A DNA stretch of 64,000 nt from Bugulina stolonifera (GCA_935421135.1 OW285191.1:13209700-13273699), one strand, 5' to 3'; shown: positions 39,001 to 51,448, counted from the first letter of the stretch. The notes: generated from the sequence alone by a model not told the origin. Numbers and translations: made by a program.

Positions 39001-42000
39001 TTCTCACTCAGAGGAAAGACTTACCTGATATATAATTTTAAGTAGAAGTGGAGCATATTTATGGCTGACTACAGCATCATCCAACACTATTTCAGTTGAG
39101 TTGGGGCCGCGTAGCCCCATCCTTCTACTGATAAGGTTGCACAGAAGTTGGGAACGTGAGGCTAGGATAGCTGAATGACATGGATACTCTGCTAGTCTCA
39201 CTGATTCTGTGGTGAAGTGATCTGCAACATAATAACACACTGATATCATCAAATAAGTCAGCAGATCACAATCATACTACTATATCACCAATTATATTGT
39301 AACAGTAATGTAATCCAAACCCCACAGCTACATGTACTATCAAGGAGACCACAGTAACATTTGGTAGTAGGAGGCAAGTTGATACCTGGTAAAATATAGA
39401 ATATGGCCTTGTCCATCTGACCTCGCTGGACAATATTGACCAGTAAACATTGGATCTGCAGGCCAGTTATAAGGGTGTTGCAGATACAAGCTGGTGAACA
39501 TGTATTTAGAACATGCAGTGTACTCATGCCTATATAACTGATGTAGACTGTAGCATATTACACATGTACACTGTATACTATTTCACTGGGAGTTACCCAC
39601 CCCTTGATTTGGTAGATTTAAGGAAGACGAGTGTAAGGTCACTGTATTCTCTACTGAACTGTAGGTGATATAACATCTCCTTAGCCGTACATCTCACTCC
39701 AAACTGATGGCAGAGAGAACCCAGATCACTGCTGGATAGCAACTACAAGATATAAACAATACATTACTAACATAATTATAATAATTATGATAGTAGACCT
39801 ATACTTATAGCCTACATGTGTAGCTCCTGTGTGTATATACACTGTAGAATGTAGGTATATACATGTATTAGGCCTACATGTATATACCTAGCATAGCTAA
39901 AACAGTTTTACCAATTCATACATACAATATGCTGTTCTATCTACAGCATACGTAGTGTTTAATCATGACATAAGCTACTGATTGTGATTTGAAGTTGTCC
40001 TCTCACAGTTTATCACTCCTTCAAAACGTAAAATTTTCAGCAGTTGAAATACAAGAGAAGTGCTTAAAGGCTTTCGCCTTTCTCACAACTAATTAGCCCT
40101 ATCACTAGCCTATCTACAAATTTAGTTGACTAGTCAATTCTCACTTATCCTACACAGTATGACAGCACAAGCAGCTTACAGAGTATTTCGGCCTACTTCC
40201 TATGGATATACTATACAGTATACTACTAGTGTACATTGTACCTGTATATAGGGCCTACATACAAGTGTATAGTTTATAGATCAACTCTAACTGATAAAAA
40301 AAGTTTATGAAGTCCAAATATAGCAAATACTGGAGGAGTTGGTACTTGAAATGTATAGTAACTTTACCATTCACTGATATCATACATCTACTGCTAGTTT
40401 ATACCCTACAAATACAGCTTGCTGACCACTAAGATATACATGTTGATAACTACAGACTACTAGGTATTATGCTGTGTGTGGATAACTCCAGTGCATGCTA
40501 TCCTGTCAAATAAACATGTAATGTTGGTGAATAAATTGATCAGCATACCATCCTGCTAATTATAAAATCTTAATTATAAAACTATGTATTCAAGTTCGCT
40601 ATACCATCAGGCTAATTAAATTCAGTGAATATATTATAACAGGAGCATTGGGTACATAGCAAAATATAATATTGAAATTATAATGAATTCCAAGCTAAAT
40701 GATCCCCTCATTAGTGTACAATAATATTGCAATTACATTGTATGTCCATTATCCCAAACTGACAGACTTTCCTACTAAGGAATTGTCTCCCACTGCATCC
40801 ACTCATAATAACTTACATGGTAATATTTATTTTACATGGCTGTAAATGTTGTCTTATGGAAGCCAGTCAGTCCAGATAGTATTACCACTACCAGTAGAGC
40901 ATACCTACCTAGTTACACATGTATGTATGTAGTATGTATGGTATGTGGCAACTGAGGAAAGGGATGTGTCAAGACATGTTTATACACTAAATAGCTGGCT
41001 ATATAATATTTACATATATTATTTATACCAAACATTTCCTATATTCTGTGTTGTATCTTTGTACTGGTATTTATTAATATTAATTATACCACAATTACCA
41101 TGTAATAGAGAGGAAACATCATACTTAGAATAGAACACCCACAGGGTTCCTGTGTTCGTGTGGTTTAGTAGGACATACATGAATATTATAACAAAGATAT
41201 ACACTATTATAATATATTACATGTATATATTATATTATATATAGGCCTACGTTCTTGTTTGTAGTAGCCAATATCATGTAGTACAGATATAGGGGTGCAG
41301 GCAGTGAATGCAGCATGTAAGCATCCATAATAGTACAAGTACAGCACAACATAAATATACATATAGAAGATAAAGGTTAGAGTACAGACATCATTTAACT
41401 AAATACACCATGAAAACTACTCTAGCATTGATGTCTGTGCATCAGAAGATAAAAACACAGCTAAGTGGGGCCACATACATGTCCATAGATATAATATAAA
41501 CACTAGATAGGACACCCTGTGTTAATGCTCCAATGCTCTTTGTCCTACTAAATTATGGAAAATCCCCACGACGTAACGTAATCTCACCATGATACTTGCA
41601 GCCTGCAATCATGATTCACACTACATGTATATATTATAATGGTGTACTGCAGAATAAACTAGCACCACTTTGGTTTAAATCAAGCCCTGCTGTCATAATA
41701 TCTGTAACCTGGCAAATTGATGTCTGCATAGCACATTACCACATAACAAGCTATCAAATGGTACTAAACACTACCTATTTACCCTGTCTAAAACGGCTAA
41801 AAAGTGCTAATGTAAACCTACTACATGCATGTTTCAATAGAGCACTGCACAGTAATTAGGCTGCTTTAATTATAAAACTGTTTCCAAAGTCCTTGTGTTT
41901 TGACATATTAATGTTCTGCAAATTTATTACCATGAAAAAATCTGTCAAGTGAGGCTAATGTTCATTGCCACCTCCCCAAAAGTAATTAATTTGTTCACAT

Positions 42001-45000
42001 ATTTGAAATTATATTTGTCCTAAGTATAAAAATTGGAGCTGCATGCTGTTTTGCCAATAGCTAAACATGTGCTGACCATGTTAAAGTAAGTAACATAGCT
42101 GAGTAACATAGTGAGTAACATAGCTGAGTAACATAGTGAGTAACATAGTGAGTAACATAGTGAGTAACATAGCTGAGTAACATAGCTGAGTAACAAAGTA
42201 AGTAACATAGCTTAGTTTATTGACACTGTATTATATTAAAATATTGTGGCATGATTTAAACATGTCATATCAGCCCATGGATATAAAATAATACTGCCCA
42301 TGCTCACAGCAGGCAGCCTTACAGTGTGTAGATACTCCATACTCCAGTGATGTTTCACTTTGCATTTAGCTTTTACACATACATGACGTATTAGTCTATA
42401 TATGTTCTACCTATTAGAAAGTTTGTTAGGTCTTGGGAGACTATGTAGGATTTGCTAAATTTTGAACCATGGATAAGCAAGATTATGAGTCAGCATCAAC
42501 ATCTACTACAAAGGTAATAACTTTTAAAACTTGGAAATCACCTGCAATACTGTAATGCAACCCCAACCCTATTGTCACTGAACTCTGCCAGGTTGCTGAG
42601 AAATCTATCAGACAGATATTGCAAGCTGAAGGAATGTGTAAGCTAATACATAAGAAAACTGTTATCAGAACGCTCTCCTATGCTGCCACAAATAACATTC
42701 CCCAGCGACTTTCATGTGCTAGCCATAGCACCTCTCTTATAAAAACAGTTATCAGCAGGTACTGCACTATTCGCATACATCATGAAACATCTAAAGTGGG
42801 CGATATAGGAAACCTGCGACAGTAGCTGAGTAGAATAATTATGTACAACAACATTTAGCAAGGATAACATTCACCTACAATACCAGTTTTATAATTATTT
42901 TTATAATCAAATTGTTGGAGAAACTAATAATTACATTGCTGGAGAACATAAACATTGTTTTGCAATTATCTGTGGCACTACATTTTGTAGATATACTGTA
43001 ACATGGTCAGCACATGTTTAGCTATTGGCAAAACAGCATGCAGCTCCAATTTTTATACTTGGCACAAATATAATTTCAAATATTTGAACAAATTAATTAC
43101 TTTTGGGGAGGTGGCAATGAACATTAGCCTCACTTGACAGATGTTTTCATGGTAATAAATTTGCAGAACATTAATATGTCAAAACACAAGGACTTTGGAA
43201 ACAGCGTAACTACTGTGCAGTGCTCTATTGAAACGTGCATATTGTATAGTAGGTTTACATTAGCACTTTTTAGCCCTTTTAGACAGGGTAAATAGTTAGT
43301 ATTTAGTACCATTTGATAGCTTGTTATGTGGTAATGTGGTATGCAGACATCAATTTGCCAGGTTACAGATATTACGGCAGCAGGGCTTGATTTAAACCAA
43401 AGTGGTGCTAGTTTATTCTGCAGTACACCATTATAATATATAGTGTGAATCATGATTGCAGGCTGCAAGTATCATGGTGAGATTACGTTACGTCGTGGGG
43501 ATTTTCCATAATTTAGTAGGACAAAGAGCATTGGAGCATTAACACAGGGTGTCCTATCTAGTGTTTATATTATATCTATGTACATGTCCCAAACTTGAAA
43601 TGTATTCACATGTAGGTATGCTGGCCAGCTTATAACTTGTATGTACATACTAACATTGTTGTTATTGCAACTACAGAATGTACTTATAAACACTACTATT
43701 ACATAATACACAGACAGTATTAGTTATTTACTAATGATACAGTACTACAGCTAGTGTATAGTATAAACATTACAGGGCCATCATACCATATATAAACTAC
43801 ATAATATACTACATATATGTGGTGAGAATGCTGCATTGTTATACTTGGACACCATTTTGATGTAAAATACAGAGTGCTGTCTAGACCTAGTAGGCTAGCA
43901 GTGAGAAATACAACATATTTATTACAGACATGTGAATTACTATGTACACTACATACTACTGATGAAAAAGATAAAAACAGAGTCAATGCTCCACAGTAGC
44001 TATAATGATACTATGTCGGCCCTGTATATAAATGTATGGTGACTGGAAATAATGTTACATTATGTAAAGCCATTGATGAAGATGTAAAATATAGTACTAT
44101 GATAGCTGGAGTGTAAGTACTAAGTAGTGTTCCAGATTGTTCAAACTGGCTAATTAGATTAGTAGCAAGGCTAATTGGATGAATTCTAGAACATGTATAT
44201 AGTACATACAATAACATATCACATAGTATATACTGTATATGCTGCATATTATACTGTATATACATGCACATGATGTGTCTAATACTGTATTACATAACAT
44301 GGTTATGATAGCTAATACAGGCAGTACATAATTATATAATTACTATATGGGTACTAGCAATAGAAAGTAGCTGTTATGTAAGTCTTGGACCTACTAATGA
44401 ATGAATGATGATGAGTATTATTGTTTGTTAGTCTCCAAAACCACAACTATTTCAATTTGACCCCACAGCTAAGGTATGCCAAGTATGCTAATATACATGT
44501 ACATAGTATAATAATACAGAAGAGTAGCAGTAGCAGTAGCAGTAGCAGCAGTAGCAGTAGCAGTAGCAGTAGCAGTAGTAGTAGTAGTAGTAGCAGCAGC
44601 AGCAGTAGTAGTAGAGGTGGTAGTAGTAGTAGTGGCTGTAAAGGCGGTAGTAGTACTAGTAGTACATAGTAGTAAGTCAAGTGGTGGAAACTAAGTCAAG
44701 TGGTGAAAAGTAAGTCAATACAATAACATAATAATGTAAAACTGTTATGTAAATACTATAACTGTACAACCTAATATTTGTCCTGAACCCTTGCCAACAT
44801 TCATTGAACAGCCTATTAGAATAACGAAGACCCTGGGTTAGTATCAGGCAGCCTGATTCAGGCTGGGTTTAATTTCTACTGACACTATACTACATGTATG
44901 GTGCCATATATAATAATACACGCCACTCACCTCTGTATCTGGGATAGTATCCGAATACAAGTATCGTAGGAACTGTATAAATGCAATGGAGTCCACCGAC

Positions 45001-47285
45001 AACGTACCACCAGGGGGAGCTACGTCTACTACATCCCCTTCTTCTCTCAATTGAGCAAACCTCTGCAGGTATATGATATACAGTATAATAATATCATATA
45101 CAGTACTATATGCTACAGATTTACAGAACTATCATACTCCACAGCCCTTCACTGATATACCTACTACTACCCAACATTGGTGTCATCAACTTCACGAAAT
45201 GAACAGCATCAGTTGCCAATGGCCCTCCACCATATCTGGTAGTGAGAAGTGGCAAGATAGGAATTGTTACCCATTGAACAAGTTTGGGTCAAATCTATTT
45301 ACTCTACCAGTGACTGTGAATAACACATAGAGTGAAAATAGGCCTACACAGCAGTCTACCCCCCCCCCCCCACCCAATGTAAATACAGTGGCCCTCTCCC
45401 ATGGTAAGTGTGCATATAGAATAGGATAAGGCCACACACTGGTCTGTTATAAGTCTAAATTGAAAACCTGTACTCAGGTAGTATTCAGTTGGTGAATACC
45501 AGAAATATATGTACATGTATGTATGTGTATGCAATGATTTAATATATATTACTTGTAATATGTACATGTACGTACATACATATTGATGGTATCTCATAAG
45601 ATAATACAAATTACCAGGGTGATGGAACCACTAAACCAATAAATATTTTATCAATAAATCATAGATATGACTGATATTCTACCTATCTACAATGTATATA
45701 ACATTCTAGTATCTAGTGTATAACTAACTAACTCCCACCTGCATTATATCATCTATCCTCTAGTAATGGATTTACTACAGATTATTACCTTTAATCTCTT
45801 GTAATACTATTTATAGACATGTGAACTATATAATATGTAAGCTAGAACAGTAACCAACTACCTAAGGTGCTGCCCATGTTTAGTTACATAACGATTACAT
45901 TATCGAGTGGCCTAGGTTCCAGGCCGCAGAGAACCTGGAACTCAGTCAACTAACAGTAGTAGCTTACGTAAGCTAAGAGGAAGACTAAATGTGATAGAGG
46001 AAACAGACTATGACAGGTTTATAACCAACCATTGAATGTCATTAATTCCACTCATATATCTACTTATAACATCTACTCAGTTGATGTATCTAAGCAAGTC
46101 ATAGAATTCTATGTTATAACTAACAGTTGGCAAGCAACACAGCCATATCACACTATGCACATACATGAATATGACATGTACTATGTGCTGTGCATGTATT
46201 ATATAATGTGTAAGTCTACCTACTCAAATAAATACCTCCTAAGGTATAGACCACATCTAAATGTATTACAATCAGTGATTCTTTCAAATTTATGCATTCC
46301 TTTAACAACAGGATATAGAACCTGACTACAACAAGCTCAAACCATCCATATAAACAACTTGTAGTCTAGTGATACACATAGGGAAAGAACTACAATTACT
46401 CAGAAGTAGCTTTCCTACCATGCAATATAGAATAACACACAGCTATGTCAACACTTGCACCTACCACCTACACAATTAAATATAGTTTGACGTACCTTGC
46501 AGAAATATCTGCTGCGTGCTGATAGGATGGATTTATGACAGGTAAAGCAGTGTTCACCATACTTGATTGTCACGTTGGCACAGGTCTGTCTGTCCAGTAT
46601 AGTGGACAGGTCAGTGTAAACTGTGGGTATAGGGGGCCGAGCAGCAGCTGCCTCTGCAGCTACTTGCTGTAGAGTAATAGTTGACTCATACACCTCCACT
46701 GTAAACATAGATCCATATGATAGGACAGATGAGAAGTGTGTATTAGGAGGCTAACTGTATAACCACTAGGTAGGAATCAGCTAAATATACTGCATGTATG
46801 TACATGTATGTGCATCTGGGCTATTCATCAAACTGTATGGCTAACTCAAAGCATACCTACATAGCCACATCAGTTGACATCCTGATACATCCCCAGATTA
46901 GCTGATATGTTAAAATTACACTGAAGAAAATGTTTACCAATTAAAAACAAGGAGTCTCTGAACCACCAAATAATATACAGTGATAAAAACAAATACATGT
47001 GACATACAAGTGAGCTATGCATTGTAGAATTAACCAGATAGGTGATAGAGAACACTAACCTAGTCTAGATAACTCTACAGTAGTCCAGTGGGAGACGAGC
47101 TCTTTGAAAAGCTTACACTGATCCTTGTTGGGATGTTTACTGTTATAGTGAATTATACGCTTTAGCGTTCTACTCAGACGCTTTCTCTTGTCCAGCTTAC
47201 GTCCAATAGCCTGTGTTATAGTGGCTTTACGTATTTTGGAGGGAAGGCTAGGTAGTAGAGGTACATGACTATTGGCCCCTCCCAT
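33058..47285 (-). CDS. BTBD7: BTB/POZ domain protein BTBD7, complete, 15 exons
   Basis: BTBD7 is a dual-BTB protein linked in vertebrates to epithelial dynamics and branching. Exons in order: 47060-47285, 46496-46698, 44931-45062, 39601-39742, 39025-39221, 38169-38337, 37423-37556, 36920-37070, 36621-36766, 36296-36484, 35445-35592, 34934-35067, 34441-34565, 33846-34069, 33058-33572. Phases agree; 944 aa (human about 1130). MGGANS is an N-myristoylation motif, as in human BTBD7 (MGANAS). The first BTB is about 103-190, the second about 210-320, then a BACK-like region. Strong matches to remembered human segments are LSEVEAIVAGRTS, the GSRWVYREAL block, LQSDFLQASELDVL, WSEHQLIRRLESREPNL, TAHSLARKGIK and VKRGLI. 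From about residue 500 the tail is Ser/Thr/Pro-rich and poorly conserved. Intron 3 (5.2 kb) holds an inverted-repeat element; intron 5 holds a SINE. The last exon has three acceptors in phase. Confidence 0.93.
34750..34929. repeat. 45-bp tandem repeat, four near-identical copies, next to the BTBD7 exon 12 donor
   Basis: Units start at 34750, 34795, 34840 and 34885 (ccaacagtaaccaaatagYc). They alternate a t/c variant (agtctt, agcctt), suggesting a 90-bp dimer was duplicated. The array ends 4-5 bp from the exon 12 donor (34932-34933). Each unit contains cttaccagg, a donor-like sequence on the minus strand. Confidence 0.95.
35121..35337. mobile_element. 217-bp MITE-like element with about 22-bp inverted ends
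   Basis: The left end gtttggaattgtcttacctt (35121-35142, ending ca) and right end gaaggcaagacaactccaaa (35316-35337) are inverted copies with few mismatches. It lies in BTBD7 intron 11, has no ORF, and shares its ends with the hairpin at 17421-17485. Confidence 0.55.
37563..37721. repeat. 23-bp tandem repeat, about seven copies, abutting the BTBD7 exon 7 acceptor
   Basis: The unit is gatagacatcattggtagtt plus agt. The array begins about 5 bp outside the acceptor AG of exon 7 (exon edge at 37556). Confidence 0.95.
38591..38877 (+). mobile_element. tRNA-derived SINE with intact pol III boxes, flanked by an 18-bp target duplication
   Basis: A-box-like tggcttaggggtt (38602-38614) and B box ggttcaagccc (38646-38656) have tRNA-like spacing. 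The element is bounded by an exact direct repeat, atattatgttcattacca, at 38573-38590 and 38878-38895. The tRNA-like head (about 75 bp) is followed by an unrelated body of about 210 bp without an ORF or poly(A) tail. It inserted into BTBD7 intron 5, antisense to the gene. The perfect duplication implies a fairly recent insertion by a LINE-type machinery. I cannot name the SINE family; the anticodon region is too altered for a sure parent tRNA. Confidence 0.88.
39852..39890. repeat. Perfect 16-bp inverted repeat with 7-nt loop
   Basis: taggtatatacatgta (39852-39867) and its exact reverse complement (39875-39890) are separated by ttaggcc. It lies in BTBD7 intron 3 just upstream of exon 4. The stem is perfect but mostly A+T. 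Confidence 0.85.
42089..42205. repeat. Tandem repeat of gagtaacata(gct/gt) units
   Basis: About nine units of 11-13 bp follow immediately after the left arm of the inverted-repeat element. Confidence 0.9.
42469..42825 (+). CDS. Possible two-exon gene inside the inverted-repeat element, 92 aa, function unknown
   Basis: Exon 1 42469-42513 encodes MDKQDYESASTSTTK and ends AAG|gtaata. Exon 2 42592-42825 begins after ctctgccag and continues in frame (VAEKSIRQILQAEG...) to a TAG. The 78-bp intron has proper GT-AG borders. The product is small and basic, with no signal peptide or membrane helix. Near its end is SRYCTIRIHH, loosely like the last segments of some cut-and-paste transposases as I remember them; I could not verify this. 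It lies on the strand opposite BTBD7, centred between the two arms, so it is more likely cargo or a transposase remnant of the element than a host gene. It could also be a chance ORF. Confidence 0.4.
44519..44665. repeat. (AGY/AGC) trinucleotide microsatellite
   Basis: About 48 triplets agt/agc with some ggt and ggc. It yields poly-Ser on the plus and poly-Leu on the minus strand, neither credible as protein. It lies in BTBD7 intron 3. Confidence 0.95.
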
Positions 47286-50266
47286 GATTATAGGCCGATG
47301 TGAAACAACTAGATATCCCGGCTCATTAACAACATTACTCCTTATCAGACAAATAGTATAAGTCCTCCAGAATATAGCCGATGTAATCTGAAATTAGAAA
47401 TAAAATTTCTCATTTTATGTTAATTTATATTATTAGTGAATTCATGTAGATAAGCCTACAAGTATCAGCTAACAATCATTCTGAAACAGTCACAAAGGCT
47501 AATGTATAGGTCACTACATTCCCAAAGCTTAGGCTACATACAAACTCAATATGAAAAGAGTTTTAATATGTTAAATAACTTTAGGCCTACATCACTTATG
47601 GCGAGTGTAGTGTTACACACATGATATTATACGACACATACATGTAACTTAGCTGTGCCCAATTCTACAATAGTGTATTAATAGTTCTAACTGCAATTAT
47701 GTTGCTGTAAAAACATGACACGACTAATTAATAAAATGTATAACAACAATTATAATAATAACGATAAACTTTATATTAAATACAAATGTAGGCCCAAAAA
47801 TAATTAGGTTAATTTTCATTCCTTCTTTCTTCAGTCATACGAACTTTAAACTTTCACTTTACAGTTACTAGCCTAAGTAGTATTGCATAAAAAATAACAG
47901 TTATAGCGTGATTACAATAGGCCTAAGCATATGCAAAGTGCGGTATTATAAAGAAATAACACAAATTGAAAAGTTATTAACTAATAATAAATAATTCATT
48001 ATTGAAACTATTAGTTGAGCAATTCATTGATTATATTTATTAATTATCATTACAGACCTATGGTTTTACAATAATAGTAGTCAATAAATATTAAATTACC
48101 AAATAAAAATAATTTAATAAATAATATAATGATAATTATAATATTTATATTAAATATAATTAGCATAAGCATGCATTAGATTATTAATTCTAGTCCTAGG
48201 TTGTGACCCTCTCAGTCTTTTTGAGTTTTTCTGTCGAGTTTACAATTAAATAGTATAGAACCATTAGTGCAATTTTATAAATAAATTAACAATAATCCAA
48301 CTTTCATTCATTTTATAACAAACCATCCACCACATTAGAATACTACATTACATTACTACATTTAGATTTACATGACATTCACATGACATTGAATCATGGA
48401 ATATTCTATTGAGTTGACATTCCACTAGGATTTGGCTTCAAAATAGGAAGAGTAACGGACTCGGAGTAGCACAGAGCTAAAATTGACAGTACTAGTGAGC
48501 TGTCAATCACTGGACAAGGTTGGATATTTTATATGATCAATGTAATTTCGGTAAAACTCAAAATAAATAAAAGCAGTTAGCAGATAGTAGCAGAACAACA
48601 TAAACATCAACGATTAGTCCCAAGTACAATGTAAAACTGGGAGTTAGTTAGTATGAGCCTATGAACCAAGCATAGAACGCGTAATATTAAGCGTGCGGAA
48701 TTACTTCGTCCCTAAATCACTTTAGGACCTCTGCAAAATATAGCCTCGAAGATATTAGTTAAGTTTTCTTGTTATTTGATTATGACAACAATTAGTAACG
48801 AAATTCTAAAATATGTATGTATTTTAGATATATTCAAATAGTTTTGTAGTGTAATTGAGTTAGAGCGAAGCTTGTTTATAAGAGTCTTTGAGGCTAATAT
48901 TGATTAAAATGATAAAGAAGACAACCCCTAGTTTGCATTATAATAATTTACAAAGTACATGCTTGTATCATACAGTGGTATAATAATAATTATCATGGCT
49001 CTCTGTCATGGCATAACTTGCATATTGTACTTCACTATGGAAAGCCCAGGTGACATGCAAATTGCAATATGTAATTTTATCAAATTGCAATTTTTACTAT
49101 AAATTTCACATTTCGTCTCCAAAAAGATGAATGAACTTTCGCTAACCTCTTGTAAAATGTTAGATTTCTTATTCTACCACAAGAGTCAAGAACACAATAT
49201 ATATAAAATATTGCCAAGCCCCCTAGTAACACATTGTACTTATACAAGCAATTACACACTCTGTTCCTTCCTACAGCCTTTGCCAAAAAACTGCTAAAAA
49301 TTCGTCAACTAGACTCAACCATCAATTAAATTCCCTTCAACTAGTAGTATAGCATTTTCATTCCAACTTTTAACAAAGTTGGTCATTTCATTTATTTAAT
49401 TATACATGTGTAGGACATTTATTATTATATAGGTACTAACTGTTGCCTGCATTGGTGTCATTATCTTCCATTTCTATTGTTTTGTTCCAGTACCATAAAG
49501 AGGATTTGTATTGCTACTGTGCAAATAATACATGTACATGTATATCCATACAATAACAATATTGCAGGATCATCAACAAGTATAACCCTGACACCAAACA
49601 GTTTTCCTACAAAATTGGCCATGAAACATGACAAATATGTTCATTACATGTCATTTTTGTATAGCTAGTGTAATATACAAATTAGTAGCCAGAAGACCCT
49701 CATCCATGCAGCAGCACACAATCTTAACTAGCAACAACCAGGATTGATTAGAAATTGAAAAATTTATTTTACAAAGAATCACACAGCAATCATAACTTCA
49801 ATACATGTTTTGTATACTATATTGCATAGTTTCGTGAATAAAATAATGTAATACACTAGTAAAGAAGACTACGTTGTAAAAGGGTACTCATGCATTAAAC
49901 CAAGCACTACCTAGTAGAGAACATGCGGTAATAATATTGCTACAAAACCCATCAGGCTAAATCACATACATTTTAGACATAAAGGTCATTCCACAAATCC
50001 CATAAAATAATAAATTGTAAAATCAATCTGCTAAAACTTGCCCAGTTTAAATCAGAAGCAGAAGAAACTAAATTTATAGGTAAAATAAATCAGATTGTAT
50101 CCATATTAGTAACACTATTATCATTAGTATAATGTAGGCGTCATATCAGCAATATACATGTACAATAATGTACAATTTACATAATTATACAGTAAAAATT
50201 TCAAGTCTCCAATGTCAGTAGAGGTAAGATATTAAATTTATGTACATCTGCCATATTACACTCAAG
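47286..50266. other. Intergenic region upstream of BTBD7
   Basis: Very A+T rich, particularly 47700-48200. It must contain the BTBD7 promoter and 5' leader and, at its right end, the 3' UTR of the zinc-finger gene. No supported ORF, RNA gene or large repeat was seen. Confidence 0.5.
49763..49768 (-). terminator. Possible polyadenylation signal of the zinc-finger gene
   Basis: TTTATT on plus (AATAAA on minus), about 500 bp past the stop codon. It is only one of several A+T-rich candidates. Confidence 0.3.
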
Positions 50267-51193
50267 TTATGACAAAACGTTAGTTGAGAACACCTGGTCT
50301 ATCATCAATTCTTGTGAACGCTCCATGCTATAGCTATTAGTATCTGATCTAAAAGGAACTTCTTGAGCCGTTCGAACTTCGGATTCAGCATGTCTGTTCA
50401 ACATATGCCGCTTCAAACTCCCTCTGGTGGTAAAATCAAACTTGCAAATTTTACATTTAAAGTCTCTTTTAACAACAATCTTCCCATGAACTTTTTTATT
50501 GTGCCAAAACAGTTTGATCCGATTGTTAAATGATAATTTACATTGGGAACACCAGGCATTACCAACAGATGACTTCTTCCCATTGCTACCGTTCGAAATA
50601 TAATTAGACTTGGTTATAAATCTCTGCGATGATTGGTGTACGCTTGGAGAATTGGCCATAGGTGACGACTGGATACCATCGTCATACTTGACAAATTTTG
50701 GAACATCTTTATACAAATCTCTAACTGCAGCTCTCCAGTCTTTGTTTTCACATGCCTCAGGAGAAAGCAAGGAGCTTGGATGTTGATCATTGATATGCCT
50801 TGTCAGATGATCAACACGATGGAAGTTGAGGAAACATATGGTACAGGTGTACTTATACATAGCAATGTGTTGGGTGGCATGAAAAATCAATGCATCACAT
50901 CGCTTGGTTTGGTAGTCGCATTTGGGACAATCCATAACAGCTGCTCCCCATGGTGAGGGCAAGGAAGATGAGGCTTTAGGATCTATAGAGATTGTTGGAG
51001 CATTATGTCCTTGCTGGACGTGCCGACTTAGCTGAATGTTAGTAGCGTATCTCATTGAACACTGACCACAGGCATGTGGGTAGACTTTAGAATGAGTGAG
51101 CATATGATCAGTGAATGTGTGGAGGGAGGTGTCAGAATAGTCACAATGTGTACACTTGTATAGCCTTTCACCTGACTTGGTTTTTGACAACAT
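50267..51193 (-). CDS. C2H2 zinc-finger protein with six fingers
   Basis: A 308-residue single open exon. Fingers by Cys/His positions: C14-C17-H30-H34, C42-C45-H58-H63, C89-C92-H105-H109, C117-C120-H133-H138, C215-C218-H231-H236 and C247-C250-H263-H268. The arrangement is three pairs separated by low-complexity linkers, one of them a 75-residue Ser/Asn-rich stretch. It is probably a nuclear DNA-binding regulator, but I cannot assign an orthologue. The linkers are not the TGEKP type of KRAB-style arrays; finger 1 is preceded by SGERLYKC. A splice-acceptor-like attttag|GGCAAG lies just before the ATG at 51193, so the chosen start may instead lie in the middle of a longer protein with 5' exons further right. 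Confidence 0.83.
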   Translation of the reverse strand: MLSKTKSGERLYKCTHCDYSDTSLHTFTDHMLTHSKVYPHACGQCSMRYATNIQLSRHVQQGHNAPTISIDPKASSSLPSPWGAAVMDCPKCDYQTKRCDALIFHATQHIAMYKYTCTICFLNFHRVDHLTRHINDQHPSSLLSPEACENKDWRAAVRDLYKDVPKFVKYDDGIQSSPMANSPSVHQSSQRFITKSNYISNGSNGKKSSVGNAWCSQCKLSFNNRIKLFWHNKKVHGKIVVKRDFKCKICKFDFTTRGSLKRHMLNRHAESEVRTAQEVPFRSDTNSYSMERSQELMIDQVFSTNVLS

Positions 51194-51448
51194 CTTGCCC
51201 TAAAATAGAGGATGAAAAGCTCACTGACTAGTTCAGTTCAGCAGTTATCCTCAAAACTGTGACGTGTTCATCTGTGCAAACTAACGATGATCTACTGTGA
51301 ATTACATGATTTACATATTACTATGATTTACTATGAGCACTATTAAGGGAATTATCTAATGTTGTACATCTACTACAATGGAACCAGGTGGAAGTCGAAA
51401 TCCAGTTTTATTATCTTATATTAAAGTGAAAATTGCCTAATTCAAACT

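Larger units (their letters stand above)
41478..43587. mobile_element. 2.1-kb inverted-repeat element in BTBD7 intron 3
   Basis: The left arm 41478-42083 and right arm 42999-43587 are reverse complements, about 600 bp each, highly similar with a few indels and substitutions. Outer ends share acatgtNcatagatataata; inner ends share gctgaccatgtta. The 0.9-kb centre contains a tandem repeat (42089-42205) and a small two-exon ORF (42469-42825). No target duplication is obvious. It could be a foldback or long-TIR DNA transposon. An ORF is retained in both arms (41596-41859 plus, 43130-43468 minus), but this may simply reflect arm identity. Confidence 0.85.

Noticed and set aside
39285..39527. Minus ORF between BTBD7 exons 4 and 5 as an extra BTBD7 exon
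   Set aside because: Exon 4 joins exon 5 directly in phase 1 and matches the family without it; the ORF has no BTB similarity.
41596..43468. ORFs mirrored in both arms of the inverted repeat as a real transposase gene
   Set aside because: The two translations are similar only because the arms are near-identical. There are no transposase motifs and an indel separates them.
44421..44680. Poly-Ser (plus) and poly-Leu (minus) ORFs
   Set aside because: Trinucleotide microsatellite in an intron, with no flanking coding signal.
45900..45950. tRNA-like or hairpin RNA (ggttccagg...cctggaac)
   Set aside because: Only an 8-bp stem, with no box spacing or cloverleaf.
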